Source: Lachnospiraceae bacterium UBA7060
GTDB taxonomy: Bacteria; Bacillota; Clostridia; Lachnospirales; Lachnospiraceae
DNA: 35,302 bases
Direction of reading: 5' to 3'
Assembly: GCA_002493835.1 (NCBI GenBank)
Contig: DLAA01000134.1
Span: forward strand, 1-35,302
Position 1 is the stretch's first letter; each line of letters starts with the position of its first letter. The notes below the pieces were generated by a model. That model was not told where the DNA came from. It saw only the letters and a program-made list of their open reading frames with translations, and searched no databases. Shown here in pieces: positions 1 through 7,704 of the stretch. The translations under genes were made by a program, and so were the position numbers.

Positions 1-865
1 CGGTAATCGTGATGTCGGCGTCGGCAACAGACTGAGGCAGCAGATAGCCTACAAAGTCCAGCAGGACGGAAAAGGTTAGGAACAAGATAATGCTCAGGGC
101 AAAGGAGCCGGTCATCAGGATCCAATTTTTCCTGGCCGATTTTGCGTGATGGGTACCCAGGGAAATTTCGATGGGAAATATACTAATACGGACTGCATGC
201 CGTGTCCGGTTTTCATTCTCTGTGTTTCCCGAAACTGCCGCCATCGGGGATACTTTTGCCGCCTGTCTTGCCGGTGCCCTGGCGGCGAGCAGCACTGTGA
301 CCAGTCCCATGACGATGCCGCTGATGATTCCGATGGGGCTGATTCCAAAGAGGGGAATCGCAGTAAATTCCTCCCGAACCACGAACCGTAGGACGGCACA
401 TAAAGCCCATGTGCTGACCATGCCCAATACAATGCCGATGGGGATTGCCGTTTTGCACCAGTTAAGGGCCTCCAGCCTCACAAACCGTTTTAACTGCTGC
501 CGGCTCATGCCGATGCAGCGCATCATCCCAAAAAATTTCGTCCGCTGGGCTACGGTACTGTTAATAGTGCCCGAAATCATCAACACTCCTGCAAACAGGA
601 TCAGAACAAACAGCCCTACGCCGGTTAAAAAGAGCGTTTGGCCCATTGCGGTGTCCATGATGGCCTCAAAGGTAAACTCCTGGGCATGTTTCTCAGTCAG
701 TCTGGCCTGTTCCATGCGGACGTCCATATCCGCCGCACTGAAAATTGTCGTCACCAGAAACACGGCGAAGATGATGCACAGGAGGGTCATGCGATTTTGA
801 CGCCGCCGCACCTTGGCAGAGATGGGAATCAAACTCAAATAGCTTTTCATGGTCTGTCGTTTCAT
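1..865 (-). CDS. FtsX-type ABC transporter permease (N-terminal part, cut by window edge)
   Basis: An open frame on the minus strand starts at the ATG at 865 and stays open to the left edge, giving 288 residues of a longer protein. The N-terminus carries one membrane segment (about residues 24-44). A periplasmic-facing stretch follows, then a hydrophobic block and the conserved FtsX-domain segment with RTKFFGMMRCIGMSRQQLKR, typical of large MacB/FtsX-like permeases of clostridial antimicrobial-peptide exporters. Its start overlaps the stop of the upstream ATPase gene by four bases (ATGA), so the two are translationally coupled. It should form the membrane part of an ABC complex with that ATPase. 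The substrate is not visible; the neighbouring two-component system suggests a peptide antibiotic or cell-envelope stress role. The C-terminal half lies outside the window. Confidence 0.88.
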   Translation of the reverse strand, partial: MKRQTMKSYLSLIPISAKVRRRQNRMTLLCIIFAVFLVTTIFSAADMDVRMEQARLTEKHAQEFTFEAIMDTAMGQTLFLTGVGLFVLILFAGVLMISGTINSTVAQRTKFFGMMRCIGMSRQQLKRFVRLEALNWCKTAIPIGIVLGMVSTWALCAVLRFVVREEFTAIPLFGISPIGIISGIVMGLVTVLLAARAPARQAAKVSPMAAVSGNTENENRTRHAVRISIFPIEISLGTHHAKSARKNWILMTGSFALSIILFLTFSVLLDFVGYLLPQSVADADITIT

Positions 866-1545
866 TCCGCGCACCTCCCTAAATCCTCCAACACACCGTC
901 CGATACTTTCAACACCCGGTCTGCAGTCTGCGCAATGCTGCGGCTGTGGGTAATCATAACAATCGTCTGTTCATACTTTCTTGAAGCTTTTTTCAGCAGG
1001 GCAATCACCTCTCTGCTGTTCTGCGTGTCAAGATTCCCGGTGGGCTCGTCCGCAAGAATCAGAGCAGGACGGGTAATCAGGGCGCGTCCGATTGCCACAC
1101 GCTGCTGCTGTCCGCCGGATAACTGGCTGGGCAGATGGCTGCGCCGTTCCTTCAGATTAAGTACGGAAAGCAGTTCTTCCAGATATTTTCTATCGGGCTT
1201 TTGATAGTCTAACAGTACGGGGAAAATGATGTTCTGCTCAACAGTCAGTTCCGGGAGCAGGTTGAACGCCTGAAAGATAAAACCAATATTCCTGCGTCTG
1301 AAAATGGTGAGCTTACGGTCATTCATGGAAAATATATCCTGACCGCCAATCATCACCTTACCGGAGGTTGGCACGTCCAGCGCTCCGATCATATTGAGCA
1401 GCGTACTTTTGCCGGAGCCGGATTCCCCGACAATTGCCACATACTCGCCTTTTGGAACGGAAAAACTGACATTTCTTAAAGCGTGTACCGCTGCTTCGCC
1501 GCTTCCATATGTTTTACTAATATCATTGACTTTTAATAAATCCAT
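862..1545 (-). CDS. ABC transporter ATPase, LolD/MacB/BceA type
   Basis: A 227-residue nucleotide-binding subunit. Visible motifs are Walker A GESGSGKST (residues 40-48), Q-loop FQAF (91-94), signature LSGGQ (142-146), Walker B LILADEP ending in catalytic Glu167, and switch His200. Length and the ADEPTGNLD sequence match the LolD/MacB/BceA family, which powers FtsX-type permeases by mechanotransmission rather than classical transport. It overlaps the permease gene by four bases. It lies 136 bp downstream of the sensor kinase gene, and that gap holds its own promoter with regulator-like direct repeats, so it is probably induced by the adjacent two-component system. Confidence 0.95.
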   Translation of the reverse strand: MDLLKVNDISKTYGSGEAAVHALRNVSFSVPKGEYVAIVGESGSGKSTLLNMIGALDVPTSGKVMIGGQDIFSMNDRKLTIFRRRNIGFIFQAFNLLPELTVEQNIIFPVLLDYQKPDRKYLEELLSVLNLKERRSHLPSQLSGGQQQRVAIGRALITRPALILADEPTGNLDTQNSREVIALLKKASRKYEQTIVMITHSRSIAQTADRVLKVSDGVLEDLGRCAE

Positions 1546-1580
1546 TTATAAAAATGCCTCCTTCTGTTTTGATAAGCTCA

Positions 1581-1625
1581 ACTATAACAGAGGAATCCTA
1601 CAGGAACATTACAGTTTTCCTACAA
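1581..1625 (-). promoter_or_regulatory. Promoter with three 11-bp direct repeats (likely OmpR-type regulator site)
   Basis: Read on the minus strand, TTGTAGGAAAA (1615-1625), CTGTAATGTTC (1604-1614) and CTGTAGGATTC (1593-1603) are three consecutive 11-bp units. They end 6 bp upstream of a TATAGT -10 hexamer (1581-1586), and the repeats occupy the place of a normal -35 box. OmpR-family regulators bind head-to-tail direct repeats of this period. The site is 36 bp upstream of the ABC ATPase start, so I infer it is the target of the regulator encoded at 2710-3396. A CCTACAA/TTGTAGG inverted pair (1619-1634) overlaps its outer edge. Confidence 0.6.
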
Positions 1626-1681
1626 TTTTGTAGGGAAATTTAAAACAAGACACAAAAAGGCCAGTGTTCCGACAAACAACG

Positions 1682-2701
1682 TTAAAGATTTATTGTAAAA
1701 ACAGTACCTCTGCCTAATTCGCTTCGGACTCCTATTGTTCCGCCATGCGTTTCTACAATCATTTTTGCAAGAGGCAGGCCAAGTCCAATACCCTGTGTAT
1801 CTTTTGAAAAACGACTCCGGTAAAACCGCTTAAAAATATGGTATACATCTTCCGGGTGAATACCGCTGCCGTTGTCTTTTACATCAATCTGTACACTGGA
1901 AGCAAATGTCTCCCATTCTATGGAAACCGTGTCTCCCCTCCCTGTATGGTCAAGGGCGTTTTTCACAAGGTTGCTGATTGCTTCAGTGATCCAGCTGCGG
2001 TCACACAAAAATAAAAGTTCTTCATCCCCTGATAAACGGATTTCCTTTTCTTCCAGTACGGCACGGAACTGAAAATGGTTTTTGATATCCTCTGCAATCT
2101 CAGATACATGTTCCAGTGTCTTTTCCAATACAATCGTACCTGCATCCAGTTTTGCTATTTTCAGAAGGTTTTGCACCAGTGTTTCTATCCGGTCAAGCTC
2201 CTTCTCGGAAAGGCGGCCGAATTCCTCTATCGCCGGCAGCCCTTTCGCTTCGTCCTGTATAAGCCCATTATAAATATTCAGGGCCGCAAGCGGCGTCTTT
2301 AACTGGTGGGAAATATCCGATATGGTATTACGCAAAAACTTCTTTGCGCTTTTTTCGTTTTCCGCATGGGCGTTCAAAATAGCAATCAATGAATTAACTT
2401 CATGGAACAGCCTGTATAATTCGCCCTCATCGTTGCACTCAATAGAGGCTTCTCTGTTGCCGGATATATATTCCGAAATCTGTTCTATAGCATTTTCCAT
2501 AATTTTATACTGTTCCCGGAAATATCCATAACAGATTAGCAGGATGGCCGCCGCCATGCACAGACCACAGATAATGATATACCAGGATGCATTTTGTATT
2601 TCAACCAGTGCCATCAGCGCTGAAATCAGTGTGAAACCCACTGCACATGACACGATACTTCCAAACAGGATTTTAATTTTTCGGTTTACAAATAGTTTCA
2701 T
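1682..2701 (-). CDS. Sensor histidine kinase, short-loop (BceS-like) type
   Basis: A 339-residue membrane kinase. Two membrane segments (about residues 9-31 and 39-59) are separated by only about eight residues, so there is almost no extracellular sensor domain; this is the architecture of intramembrane-sensing kinases that listen to a partner ABC transporter. The phosphoacceptor His132 sits in SDISHQLKTPLAAL. The ATPase domain shows the N box NLVKNALDH, G1 DNGSGI and G2 GIGLGLPLAK. It lies 8 bp downstream of its response regulator gene and upstream of the ABC genes it probably senses through. The stimulus cannot be read from the sequence. Confidence 0.94.
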   Translation of the reverse strand: MKLFVNRKIKILFGSIVSCAVGFTLISALMALVEIQNASWYIIICGLCMAAAILLICYGYFREQYKIMENAIEQISEYISGNREASIECNDEGELYRLFHEVNSLIAILNAHAENEKSAKKFLRNTISDISHQLKTPLAALNIYNGLIQDEAKGLPAIEEFGRLSEKELDRIETLVQNLLKIAKLDAGTIVLEKTLEHVSEIAEDIKNHFQFRAVLEEKEIRLSGDEELLFLCDRSWITEAISNLVKNALDHTGRGDTVSIEWETFASSVQIDVKDNGSGIHPEDVYHIFKRFYRSRFSKDTQGIGLGLPLAKMIVETHGGTIGVRSELGRGTVFTINL

Positions 2702-2709
2702 CTAATACC

Positions 2710-3396
2710 TCAATCTGCCGTATTCCATTTATAACCCATGCCTCGTACCGTAATGATCCGTTTTGGTTCTCCCGGATTATCCTCGATCTTTGTGCGGAGC
2801 CTGCGGATATATACGGTAAGGGAATTGTTGTCTATATAGCTTTCATCGCAATCCCACAGCTTTCCTAAAATCTGTTCCGGGGAAAGGATCTGATCCGGGT
2901 TTTCCAGAAATAAGCACAACAGTTTATATTCGCTGGCTGTCAGGTCAAGCTGCCTGCCCTGTTTATAAACCTCACTTTTCAGAAGGTTTATATTGATATC
3001 GTTAGAGTGTAGTTGCGTAACGGCAGTATTGAAATTTTCGCTCCTGCGCAGCAGTGCGTTGATCCTCGACAGGAAAACCGCCAATTTGAAGGGTTTTGTA
3101 ATGTAATCGTCACCGCCAATATCAAGCCCCATGATAATATCTGTTTCTTCATCAGCCGCAGTAAGAAACATAATGGGTATTTTTGAAGTCCGGCGCAGTT
3201 TCCTGCAAAACTCAAAGCCGGAACCATCGGGAAGAGATACGTCCAGAATAGCCAGGTCATATCTTCTTTCTGTCCATAAATCATCCGCTTCTACCATGGT
3301 ACGGGCAACATCTATTTCATATCCCTGCTTTTTAATTGCAAAGGAAAGTCCGTTGATTAAGCTCAGATCATCCTCCAGTAAAAACAATCGTTTCAT
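2710..3396 (-). CDS. OmpR/PhoB-family response regulator
   Basis: A 228-residue two-domain regulator. The receiver domain has the acidic pair E8/D9-D10, phosphoacceptor Asp52 in LDVSLPDGSG, and conserved Thr and Lys (FLTAADE, ITKPF). The C-terminal winged helix ends in the typical TVRGMGYKWN hairpin. It is first in the order regulator-kinase-ATPase-permease. A strong AAAGGAG ribosome binding site precedes the ATG at 3396. Its expected target is the repeat array at 1581-1625. Confidence 0.95.
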   Translation of the reverse strand: MKRLFLLEDDLSLINGLSFAIKKQGYEIDVARTMVEADDLWTERRYDLAILDVSLPDGSGFEFCRKLRRTSKIPIMFLTAADEETDIIMGLDIGGDDYITKPFKLAVFLSRINALLRRSENFNTAVTQLHSNDININLLKSEVYKQGRQLDLTASEYKLLCLFLENPDQILSPEQILGKLWDCDESYIDNNSLTVYIRRLRTKIEDNPGEPKRIITVRGMGYKWNTAD

Positions 3397-3642
3397 TTTT
3401 TATTTTTCTCCTTTTTTGTGATTCGAAATGTTTTTCTGCCCCATCGAAGGTCTCAGTAATTGCAGATCCCTTCCTAAGCATATCATAATATTATCATTTT
3501 GAGAGCAAAAATCAACCAACGGATCCAAGTAGTTCCTATTTTTTGTTATGATACTTTCCGATGATTCCCATTTTTGTACTTTTTCCTCAACTGTTCTGTT
3601 GTAATCATGCTGACAATTTCCATTTATCGGAGAGGCACCACG

Positions 3643-3892
3643 ATGGACCTTACATTTTTTCACAGCAAAAAGCTCCTGCTGGTCGATGACGAGCCGGAGC
3701 TTTTGAAAATGGTAACAGCAATTTTAGCGGACGGGGGCTTTCGGTATCCCTGAAAAATACGCATTAGAAACGGAAATTTCCAAAGAAACCGAAGCTGCGG
3801 TCATAGAATGTGATACGCGGCTGGTTGCACGGACAGCTAGCAATCTGGTACTAAACAGCATCCATCACAATCCGCAGGGTTGCACCATCAGA
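3643..3892 (+). pseudogene. Remnant of a two-component system (regulator head fused to kinase fragment)
   Basis: With a GGAGAGG ribosome binding site, the ATG at 3643 opens 36 codons with the start of a receiver domain (KKLLLVDDEPELLKMV, then stop at 3751-3753). From about 3746, a different frame reads through part of a histidine-kinase ATPase domain: ECDTRLVARTASNLVLNSIHHNPQGC is an N-box region, with spaced neighbours matching VanS-like kinases (quoted in two parts: ECDTRLVARTASN and LVLNSIHHNPQGC). Everything between (rest of the regulator, kinase membrane part and His box) is missing, as is the kinase C-terminus. This is a two-gene deletion relic, not a functional gene. The 246 bp before it (3397-3642) hold no gene I can support. 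Confidence 0.6.
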
Positions 3893-3902
3893 TCGCGGTT
3901 AG

Positions 3903-4154
3903 ATGATGACGCTGTTACTCATTGGGGGGCTGATTTTTGTTATGGTCAGCTTATTAAATTTCGCTTATGTAATTGCGTTGCAAAGCACAATACTCAGTAC
4001 CCAGTATATGCTGTACCGATATATCGCAACAGGGCAATATGCCAATGCCCCTATTGATTTTATGCGGTTAATGATACCATCTATGATTACAGGTGCAATC
4101 GGAATGGTACTGTTCATAAGCCATGTGATTGAAAACAGAAAAAAGGGAGACTGA
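3903..4154 (+). CDS. Small two-segment membrane protein of unknown function
   Basis: An 83-residue hydrophobic protein starting MMTLLLIGG. It has two predicted membrane segments (about residues 2-27 and 56-76), a polar stretch between, and a basic tail ENRKKGD. I do not recognise the family. There is no clear ribosome binding site before the ATG at 3903 or 3906, and it begins just after the two-component relic, so it may be the surviving 3' part of a longer gene or rely on coupling lost in the deletion. It lies 5 bp upstream of a small lipoprotein gene, and both may once have belonged to the lost two-component locus. Confidence 0.5.
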   Translation: MMTLLLIGGLIFVMVSLLNFAYVIALQSTILSTQYMLYRYIATGQYANAPIDFMRLMIPSMITGAIGMVLFISHVIENRKKGD

Positions 4155-4159
4155 AAAAT

Positions 4160-4501
4160 ATGTATAAAGTAAAAATGGCTGTTTCATGTTTCATTTTATG
4201 TATGTTCATCCTGTCATTATGCGCATGTGGAAAAGAGAGAGAAGATGATTCTGCTGTTTATGAGGAAACCATTGGCGGCCTGGAGGACAATGAACTTTTT
4301 GTAATTATCGATACGAATACTCCTCTGCCGGTTTTACTTGTTACGTCACAGGTATATGATGACGGAAATGCCACTTATACCATGGAAAAGGAGAATGAAA
4401 CCACGACTCTTTCAGAAGAAGAATATTATGCTGCTTTTGAAAAATACAGCAACGCTGCCGCTGCAGGATTTTCCTATGGTGTATCAGACTCAGCAGAATA
4501 A
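4160..4501 (+). CDS. Small putative lipoprotein
   Basis: A 113-residue secreted protein. A basic N-terminus and hydrophobic core (residues 7-20) lead to a lipobox read as LCA|C with Cys23 as the lipidated residue. The mature part is acidic and short, with no domain I recognise. A GGGAG ribosome binding site sits 10 bases upstream of the ATG. It follows the small membrane protein by 5 bp, so the two are probably cotranscribed. A role in envelope sensing next to a two-component system is possible but only inferred from position. Confidence 0.65.
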   Translation: MYKVKMAVSCFILCMFILSLCACGKEREDDSAVYEETIGGLEDNELFVIIDTNTPLPVLLVTSQVYDDGNATYTMEKENETTTLSEEEYYAAFEKYSNAAAAGFSYGVSDSAE

Positions 4502-4559
4502 TTTTTTCACTGTGCCCTGTTTTTTTAATTTTGTCTAAAGGTTTTCTATAAGTAACTGT

Positions 4560-4588
4560 ACGCCTGTCCGAAAAACCCGGACAGGCGT
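4560..4588. terminator. Terminator-like hairpin
   Basis: The arms ACGCCTGTCCG (4560-4570) and CGGACAGGCGT (4578-4588) form a perfect 11-bp, GC-rich stem with a 7-base loop, 58 bp after the lipoprotein stop. There is no strong U-run on either strand, so it may be a weak terminator or a transcript-end stabiliser. Confidence 0.5.
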
Positions 4589-4658
4589 ATCGTCATTTAA
4601 GCGGTATTTAGGTAATGAAATATTTCTTAGCCACAGGCGGGGTTTTCCATTCTGGCAA

Positions 4659-4687
4659 TTGACTTCTTATTACTAAAATGATAATAT
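4659..4687 (+). promoter_or_regulatory. Promoter of the winged-helix regulator, twin of the one at 5289
   Basis: TTGACT (4659-4664) and TAATAT (4682-4687) are spaced by 17 bp. The sequence from ATTGACTT to ATGATAATATT matches the promoter at 5288-5318 almost base for base, including the AT-rich spacer. This suggests both are controlled by the same protein, most simply the regulator whose gene starts at 4717. Confidence 0.7.
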
Positions 4688-4716
4688 TCTCATATATTCA
4701 AACAGGGAGGTAAGCT

Positions 4717-5256
4717 ATGCCTGATAAACTTATGGATTGTATCACAAATCCGGTAAGATGTAAATTGCTGCTCGAAATACATTCCCAGGGAAAAGCTACG
4801 GCAAAACATTTGTCTGATACATACAGCGATATTCCACCGGCAACATTATACCGACATTTAAAAAAAATGTTAAGTGACGGTATTTTGAAAGTGGTTGAGG
4901 AAACACAAATCCGTGGTACAGTTGAAAAGACATATGCTCTTGCATGGAATGTCAACAGCGAAATGGAAACTATGTTAGAAAAAAATTCTGGGGTACTGTA
5001 TATGCAGTATTTTATACAGTATATGATAGGATTTGCAAAGCAGTTTCAACAATATTGCCAGTCTCCAGATATCAATATCAGGAAAGACATGACAGGATTT
5101 TCTCTTTCTCCGCTTTATTTATCAGATCAGGAATTGACTTCTCTTGTGACAGATATTTCGCATATCATCAGTGCCGTAAAAGATAATAAGCCTGACCACG
5201 AACGTAAGCTGCGGACGATTGGACTCATTATTTCCCCGGAAAATAAAGACAGATAA
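4717..5256 (+). CDS. Winged-helix transcriptional regulator (ArsR/HTH_20-like)
   Basis: A 179-residue regulator. The N-terminal 80 residues form a winged helix: ITNPVRCKLLLEIHSQGKATAKHLSD, then a recognition helix around PPATLYRHLKKML, then a wing ending EKTYALAWN. The C-terminal half is helical and probably binds ligand or makes the dimer. The layout matches ArsR-like HTH_20 regulators found next to multidrug ABC transporters. GGGAGG lies 6 bases before the ATG. Its own promoter and that of the downstream operon share a nearly identical sequence with a TTATCATTATGATAA palindrome in the second copy, so I infer autoregulation and control of 5359-7231. Confidence 0.85.
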   Translation: MPDKLMDCITNPVRCKLLLEIHSQGKATAKHLSDTYSDIPPATLYRHLKKMLSDGILKVVEETQIRGTVEKTYALAWNVNSEMETMLEKNSGVLYMQYFIQYMIGFAKQFQQYCQSPDINIRKDMTGFSLSPLYLSDQELTSLVTDISHIISAVKDNKPDHERKLRTIGLIISPENKDR

Positions 5257-5288
5257 ATATATCCGCCCTGTAACATGGGCGGTATCTA

Positions 5289-5317
5289 TTGACTTATTGT
5301 TATCATTATGATAATAT
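5289..5317 (+). promoter_or_regulatory. Promoter of the PLDc_N-ABC operon with palindromic operator
   Basis: TTGACT (5289-5294) and TAATAT (5312-5317) have a 17-bp spacer. The perfect palindrome TTATCATTATGATAA (5300-5314) covers the spacer and runs into the -10 box, so a bound protein would block polymerase. The copy at 4659-4687 keeps the right half (ATGATAA) and a degraded left half, which predicts weaker binding there. Confidence 0.72.
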
Positions 5318-5358
5318 TGCTAAAATAATAAAATAATTTAAACAAAAAGGAGAGAAAC

Positions 5359-5562
5359 ATGGATACTTTATTTCAAATGCTGCCGTTGCTTACCCCAATT
5401 CTGCTTCTGGATCTGGCACTTGCAGTCGCAGCGGTGGTTCACATTATACGCCATCCGCATTATCGTTTTGGTAATAAAATGATGTGGCTTGTCATTTCCA
5501 TAATTTTATTGCTTTTTGGGCCGGTCATCTATTTTGTTTTCGGAAAGGGGCAGGAGGAATGA
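5359..5562 (+). CDS. Small PLDc_N-domain membrane protein (YxlE-like)
   Basis: A 67-residue protein with two membrane helices (about residues 8-28 and 41-61) and the linking IIRHPHYRFGNK segment. This is the cardiolipin-synthase N-terminal (PLDc_N) fold seen as a stand-alone small protein beside ABC-2 exporters, as YxlE is beside YxlF/YxlG in Bacillus. There is no phospholipase domain. An AAAGGAGAG ribosome binding site precedes the ATG, and the stop overlaps the ATPase start (ATGA at 5559-5562). It is probably an accessory membrane subunit of the transporter. Confidence 0.85.
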   Translation: MDTLFQMLPLLTPILLLDLALAVAAVVHIIRHPHYRFGNKMMWLVISIILLLFGPVIYFVFGKGQEE

Positions 5563-6476
5563 ACGTACTCACCATACAAAACTTGTCCAAAAGTTTTGGA
5601 AAGCAGAAAATCATAGATCATTTAAGCATGTCTGTGCCAGCGGGAAGCATTTTCGGATTTATTGGGAAAAACGGCGCAGGAAAAACCACGACAATGAAAA
5701 TGGTGTTAGGACTATTGCAGCCGGATAACGGGGAGATCCATGTCTGCAATGAAAAAGTATGCTTTGGGCAGACAAATACAAACCAGTTCATTGGCTACTT
5801 ACCGGATGTGCCGGAATTCTATAATTACATGACGCCAACGCAATATCTGGAGCTTTGCGGTAAAGTGATTGGATTACCCAAAAGGGAAATTGATCAAAGA
5901 GGGCAAAATCTTCTCTCCCTTGTAGGTTTAAGCGGCGCAGGAAAGCAGATAGGCGGCTTTTCCCGCGGTATGAAACAGCGGCTCGGCATTGCGCAGGCTT
6001 TATTTACCAACCCGAAGCTATTGATTTGCGATGAACCCACAAGCGCGCTTGATCCGGTTGGGAGAAAGGAAATTTTGGATATTCTCCGTAAAATCAGCAG
6101 TTCCACAACCGTTTTATTCTCAACCCATATACTTTCAGATGTAGAGCGCATTTGTGACCATGCCGCGTTTCTGAACGAGGGGAAAATTGCGGTCAGCGGC
6201 ACCCTTGCGGAAATTAAGGCATTACACGGACATGACAGCCTGCTGATCGAGTTTTCCGATGAGCAGGAATTGTCGATATTCAAGCAGCAAAGGACTATAA
6301 AGCCATTGATTTCCGGATCGGAAGAAAATGCCAGGGAAATCATCCTGCACAGCCAAAATATAAAAAAAATTCAACAATCCCTTTTCAGCGTATTTTGCGA
6401 AACCGGGATTTATCCTGTCAAAATGGAAATCATGGAACCATCGCTTGAGAGTTTGTTTTTGGAGGTGATTAAATGA
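5559..6476 (+). CDS. ABC-2 type transporter ATPase (YxlF-like)
   Basis: A 305-residue ATPase. I place the start at the ATG at 5559, which has AGGAGG just upstream and overlaps the previous stop; the frame is open further upstream, but that stretch is the out-of-frame end of the membrane gene. Motifs are Walker A GKNGAGKT (36-43), signature FSRGMKQR (134-141), Walker B LLICDEP (154-160, catalytic Glu159) and switch His190. The extra C-terminal domain of about 90 residues is usual for ABC-2 drug or bacteriocin exporters. It overlaps the permease gene by four bases. Confidence 0.95.
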   Translation: MNVLTIQNLSKSFGKQKIIDHLSMSVPAGSIFGFIGKNGAGKTTTMKMVLGLLQPDNGEIHVCNEKVCFGQTNTNQFIGYLPDVPEFYNYMTPTQYLELCGKVIGLPKREIDQRGQNLLSLVGLSGAGKQIGGFSRGMKQRLGIAQALFTNPKLLICDEPTSALDPVGRKEILDILRKISSSTTVLFSTHILSDVERICDHAAFLNEGKIAVSGTLAEIKALHGHDSLLIEFSDEQELSIFKQQRTIKPLISGSEENAREIILHSQNIKKIQQSLFSVFCETGIYPVKMEIMEPSLESLFLEVIK

Positions 6477-7231
6477 ATGGTTATTTCGCATTTGTAAAAA
6501 AAGAATTTACAGAAAACATGAAAAATCACCGCTTCTTTATCTTGCTTGCTGTTTTTCTGGCTTTTGGTATGATGAGCGCCTTTCTTGCCAGATTTACGCC
6601 GGAAATTTTAGCAGCGTTATCTGCGGAAATGGAAATGACTTCTAAACCCGTTGCATTGGATGCATGGAAACAATTTTATAAAAACATTTCCGGTGTAGGC
6701 TTTAGCGCTGTTATTATTCTTTACGGCACTTGTCTTTCCGGCGAATATTCCAAAGGAACTTTAGTCTTAATGGTGACAAAAGGGCTTCCCCGTAAAGATG
6801 TTATTCTCGCCAAGTACACCGTAGCGGCTGTTCTTATGACAATCAGTTTTTGGGGCAGCTATGCTTTGACTTATGGCTATACTGCTCTTCTTTGGCCGGA
6901 TACCAGACTTTCCAATGTTGCATTGGCAGCCTGCGCCCTTTGGATTGTCGGTTTTTTGTATTTAAGTATTCTTATGGTCGGCTGCGTTTTGTTCAGGCAG
7001 ACTTTTACAAGTATACTTTTTACCGGCGGTATGGCAGCTGTCATATCTCTGCTTGGAATCATAGAACCTCTTGCCAGATTCAGTCCATTTCATTTGACGA
7101 TAAAGAACATAGATTTAATTTCCGGTATAGCAGCTCCGTCTGATTTTATTATGCCTGTTTTAACTTCAGTAGTCATGTCAATTTCAGGATTGTTGTTGGC
7201 CATTAAACTTTTTAATTCAAAGGCACTTTAG
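6473..7231 (+). CDS. ABC-2 type transporter permease
   Basis: A 252-residue membrane protein with six likely helices. A large loop follows helix 1 (about residues 45-75), and the conserved GEYSKGTLVLMVTKGLPRKDVILAKY segment (first part EYSKGTLVLMVTKGLPR) is the amphipathic coupling region of ABC-2 permeases. It is coupled by ATGA overlap to the ATPase gene. With the PLDc_N protein it makes a three-component exporter under the winged-helix regulator. Export of a toxic compound or peptide is likely from family context; the substrate is unknown. Confidence 0.93.
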   Translation: MNGYFAFVKKEFTENMKNHRFFILLAVFLAFGMMSAFLARFTPEILAALSAEMEMTSKPVALDAWKQFYKNISGVGFSAVIILYGTCLSGEYSKGTLVLMVTKGLPRKDVILAKYTVAAVLMTISFWGSYALTYGYTALLWPDTRLSNVALAACALWIVGFLYLSILMVGCVLFRQTFTSILFTGGMAAVISLLGIIEPLARFSPFHLTIKNIDLISGIAAPSDFIMPVLTSVVMSISGLLLAIKLFNSKAL

Positions 7232-7379
7232 CGGCGCTGCTCTGATCACCGCACGATGGCTTTTTTCTCTTGCCGAAATGCAGCCAAATTACAGTTATTC
7301 TACAACCCAAAAAATATATCTTAAACAAAAGAACGGAAGCTTAGATCTAAAAGGACAATGAGAGAAAAAGTGGATAACA

Positions 7380-7406
7380 AAAAACCCCGATTTTTCGGGG
7401 TTTTTG
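7380..7406. terminator. Bidirectional rho-independent terminator
   Basis: CCCCGA and TCGGGG arms close around a short T-rich loop, flanked by an A-run on the left and a T-run on the right. This gives a proper U-tract in both directions. It can end the ABC operon on the plus strand and the tRNA transcript on the minus strand. Confidence 0.85.
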
Positions 7407-7408
7407 AG

Positions 7409-7480
7409 AGGCGCAGACCGGATTTGAACCGGTGGATACTGGTGTTGCAGACCATTGCCTTACCACTTGGCTACTGCGCC
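7409..7480 (-). tRNA. tRNA-Cys (anticodon GCA)
   Basis: A 72-base cloverleaf: acceptor arms GGCGCAG/CTGCGCC, D arm GCC...GGC, anticodon loop CTGCAAC with GCA, T arm ACCGG-TTCAAAT-CCGGT, and discriminator U, which is diagnostic for Cys. CCA is not encoded. One mismatch (27-43) sits at the top of the anticodon stem. It is 30 bp downstream of tRNA-Glu and probably in the same transcript. Confidence 0.95.
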
Positions 7481-7510
7481 ATATGCAATTATCACTGGTC
7501 TGACGACCTA

Positions 7511-7582
7511 TGACTCCAACGGGAATCGAACCCGTGTTACCGCCGTGAAAGGGCGATGTCTTAACCGCTTGACCATGGAGCC
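7511..7582 (-). tRNA. tRNA-Glu (anticodon TTC)
   Basis: A 72-base cloverleaf with acceptor arms GGCTCCA/TGGAGTC (one G-U), anticodon loop containing TTC between CGCC and GGCG, T arm ACGGG-TTCGATT-CCCGT, and discriminator A. CCA is not encoded. It is the first gene of a two-tRNA unit. Confidence 0.95.
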
Positions 7583-7616
7583 TTATGAAAGGCCTCTGGT
7601 AGCCTTAACGAATGCT

Positions 7617-7645
7617 ATCATACCATATCCAGCAGCAGTTTGCAA
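7617..7645 (-). promoter_or_regulatory. tRNA promoter
   Basis: On the minus strand, TTGCAA (7640-7645) and TATGAT (7617-7622) are 17 bp apart and lie 35 bp upstream of tRNA-Glu. The 123 bp between the tRNAs and the alpha-galactosidase gene hold only this promoter and the hairpin at 7660-7697. Confidence 0.7.
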
Positions 7646-7659
7646 GCTTTTTTTTGAAT

Positions 7660-7697
7660 AACAGCGCAGTTAATTTCATTTCCCCTACTGCGCTGTT
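7660..7697. terminator. Hairpin after the alpha-galactosidase gene
   Basis: AACAGCGCAGT (7660-7670) and ACTGCGCTGTT (7687-7697) form a perfect 11-bp stem with a 16-base loop, 7 bp past the alpha-galactosidase stop. The minus-strand transcript continues into A-rich rather than U-rich sequence, so this is a terminator-like or 3'-protecting hairpin, not a textbook terminator. Confidence 0.5.
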
Positions 7698-7704
7698 ATA
7701 GGAA

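Noticed and set aside
171..800. A 209-codon plus-strand open frame at the left edge
   Set aside because: It is the shadow of the FtsX-type permease, which reads cleanly on the minus strand.
3400..3663. An 87-residue open frame on the minus strand upstream of the response regulator
   Set aside because: It overlaps the ribosome binding site and start of the two-component relic on the other strand, and its sequence matches no family I recognise.
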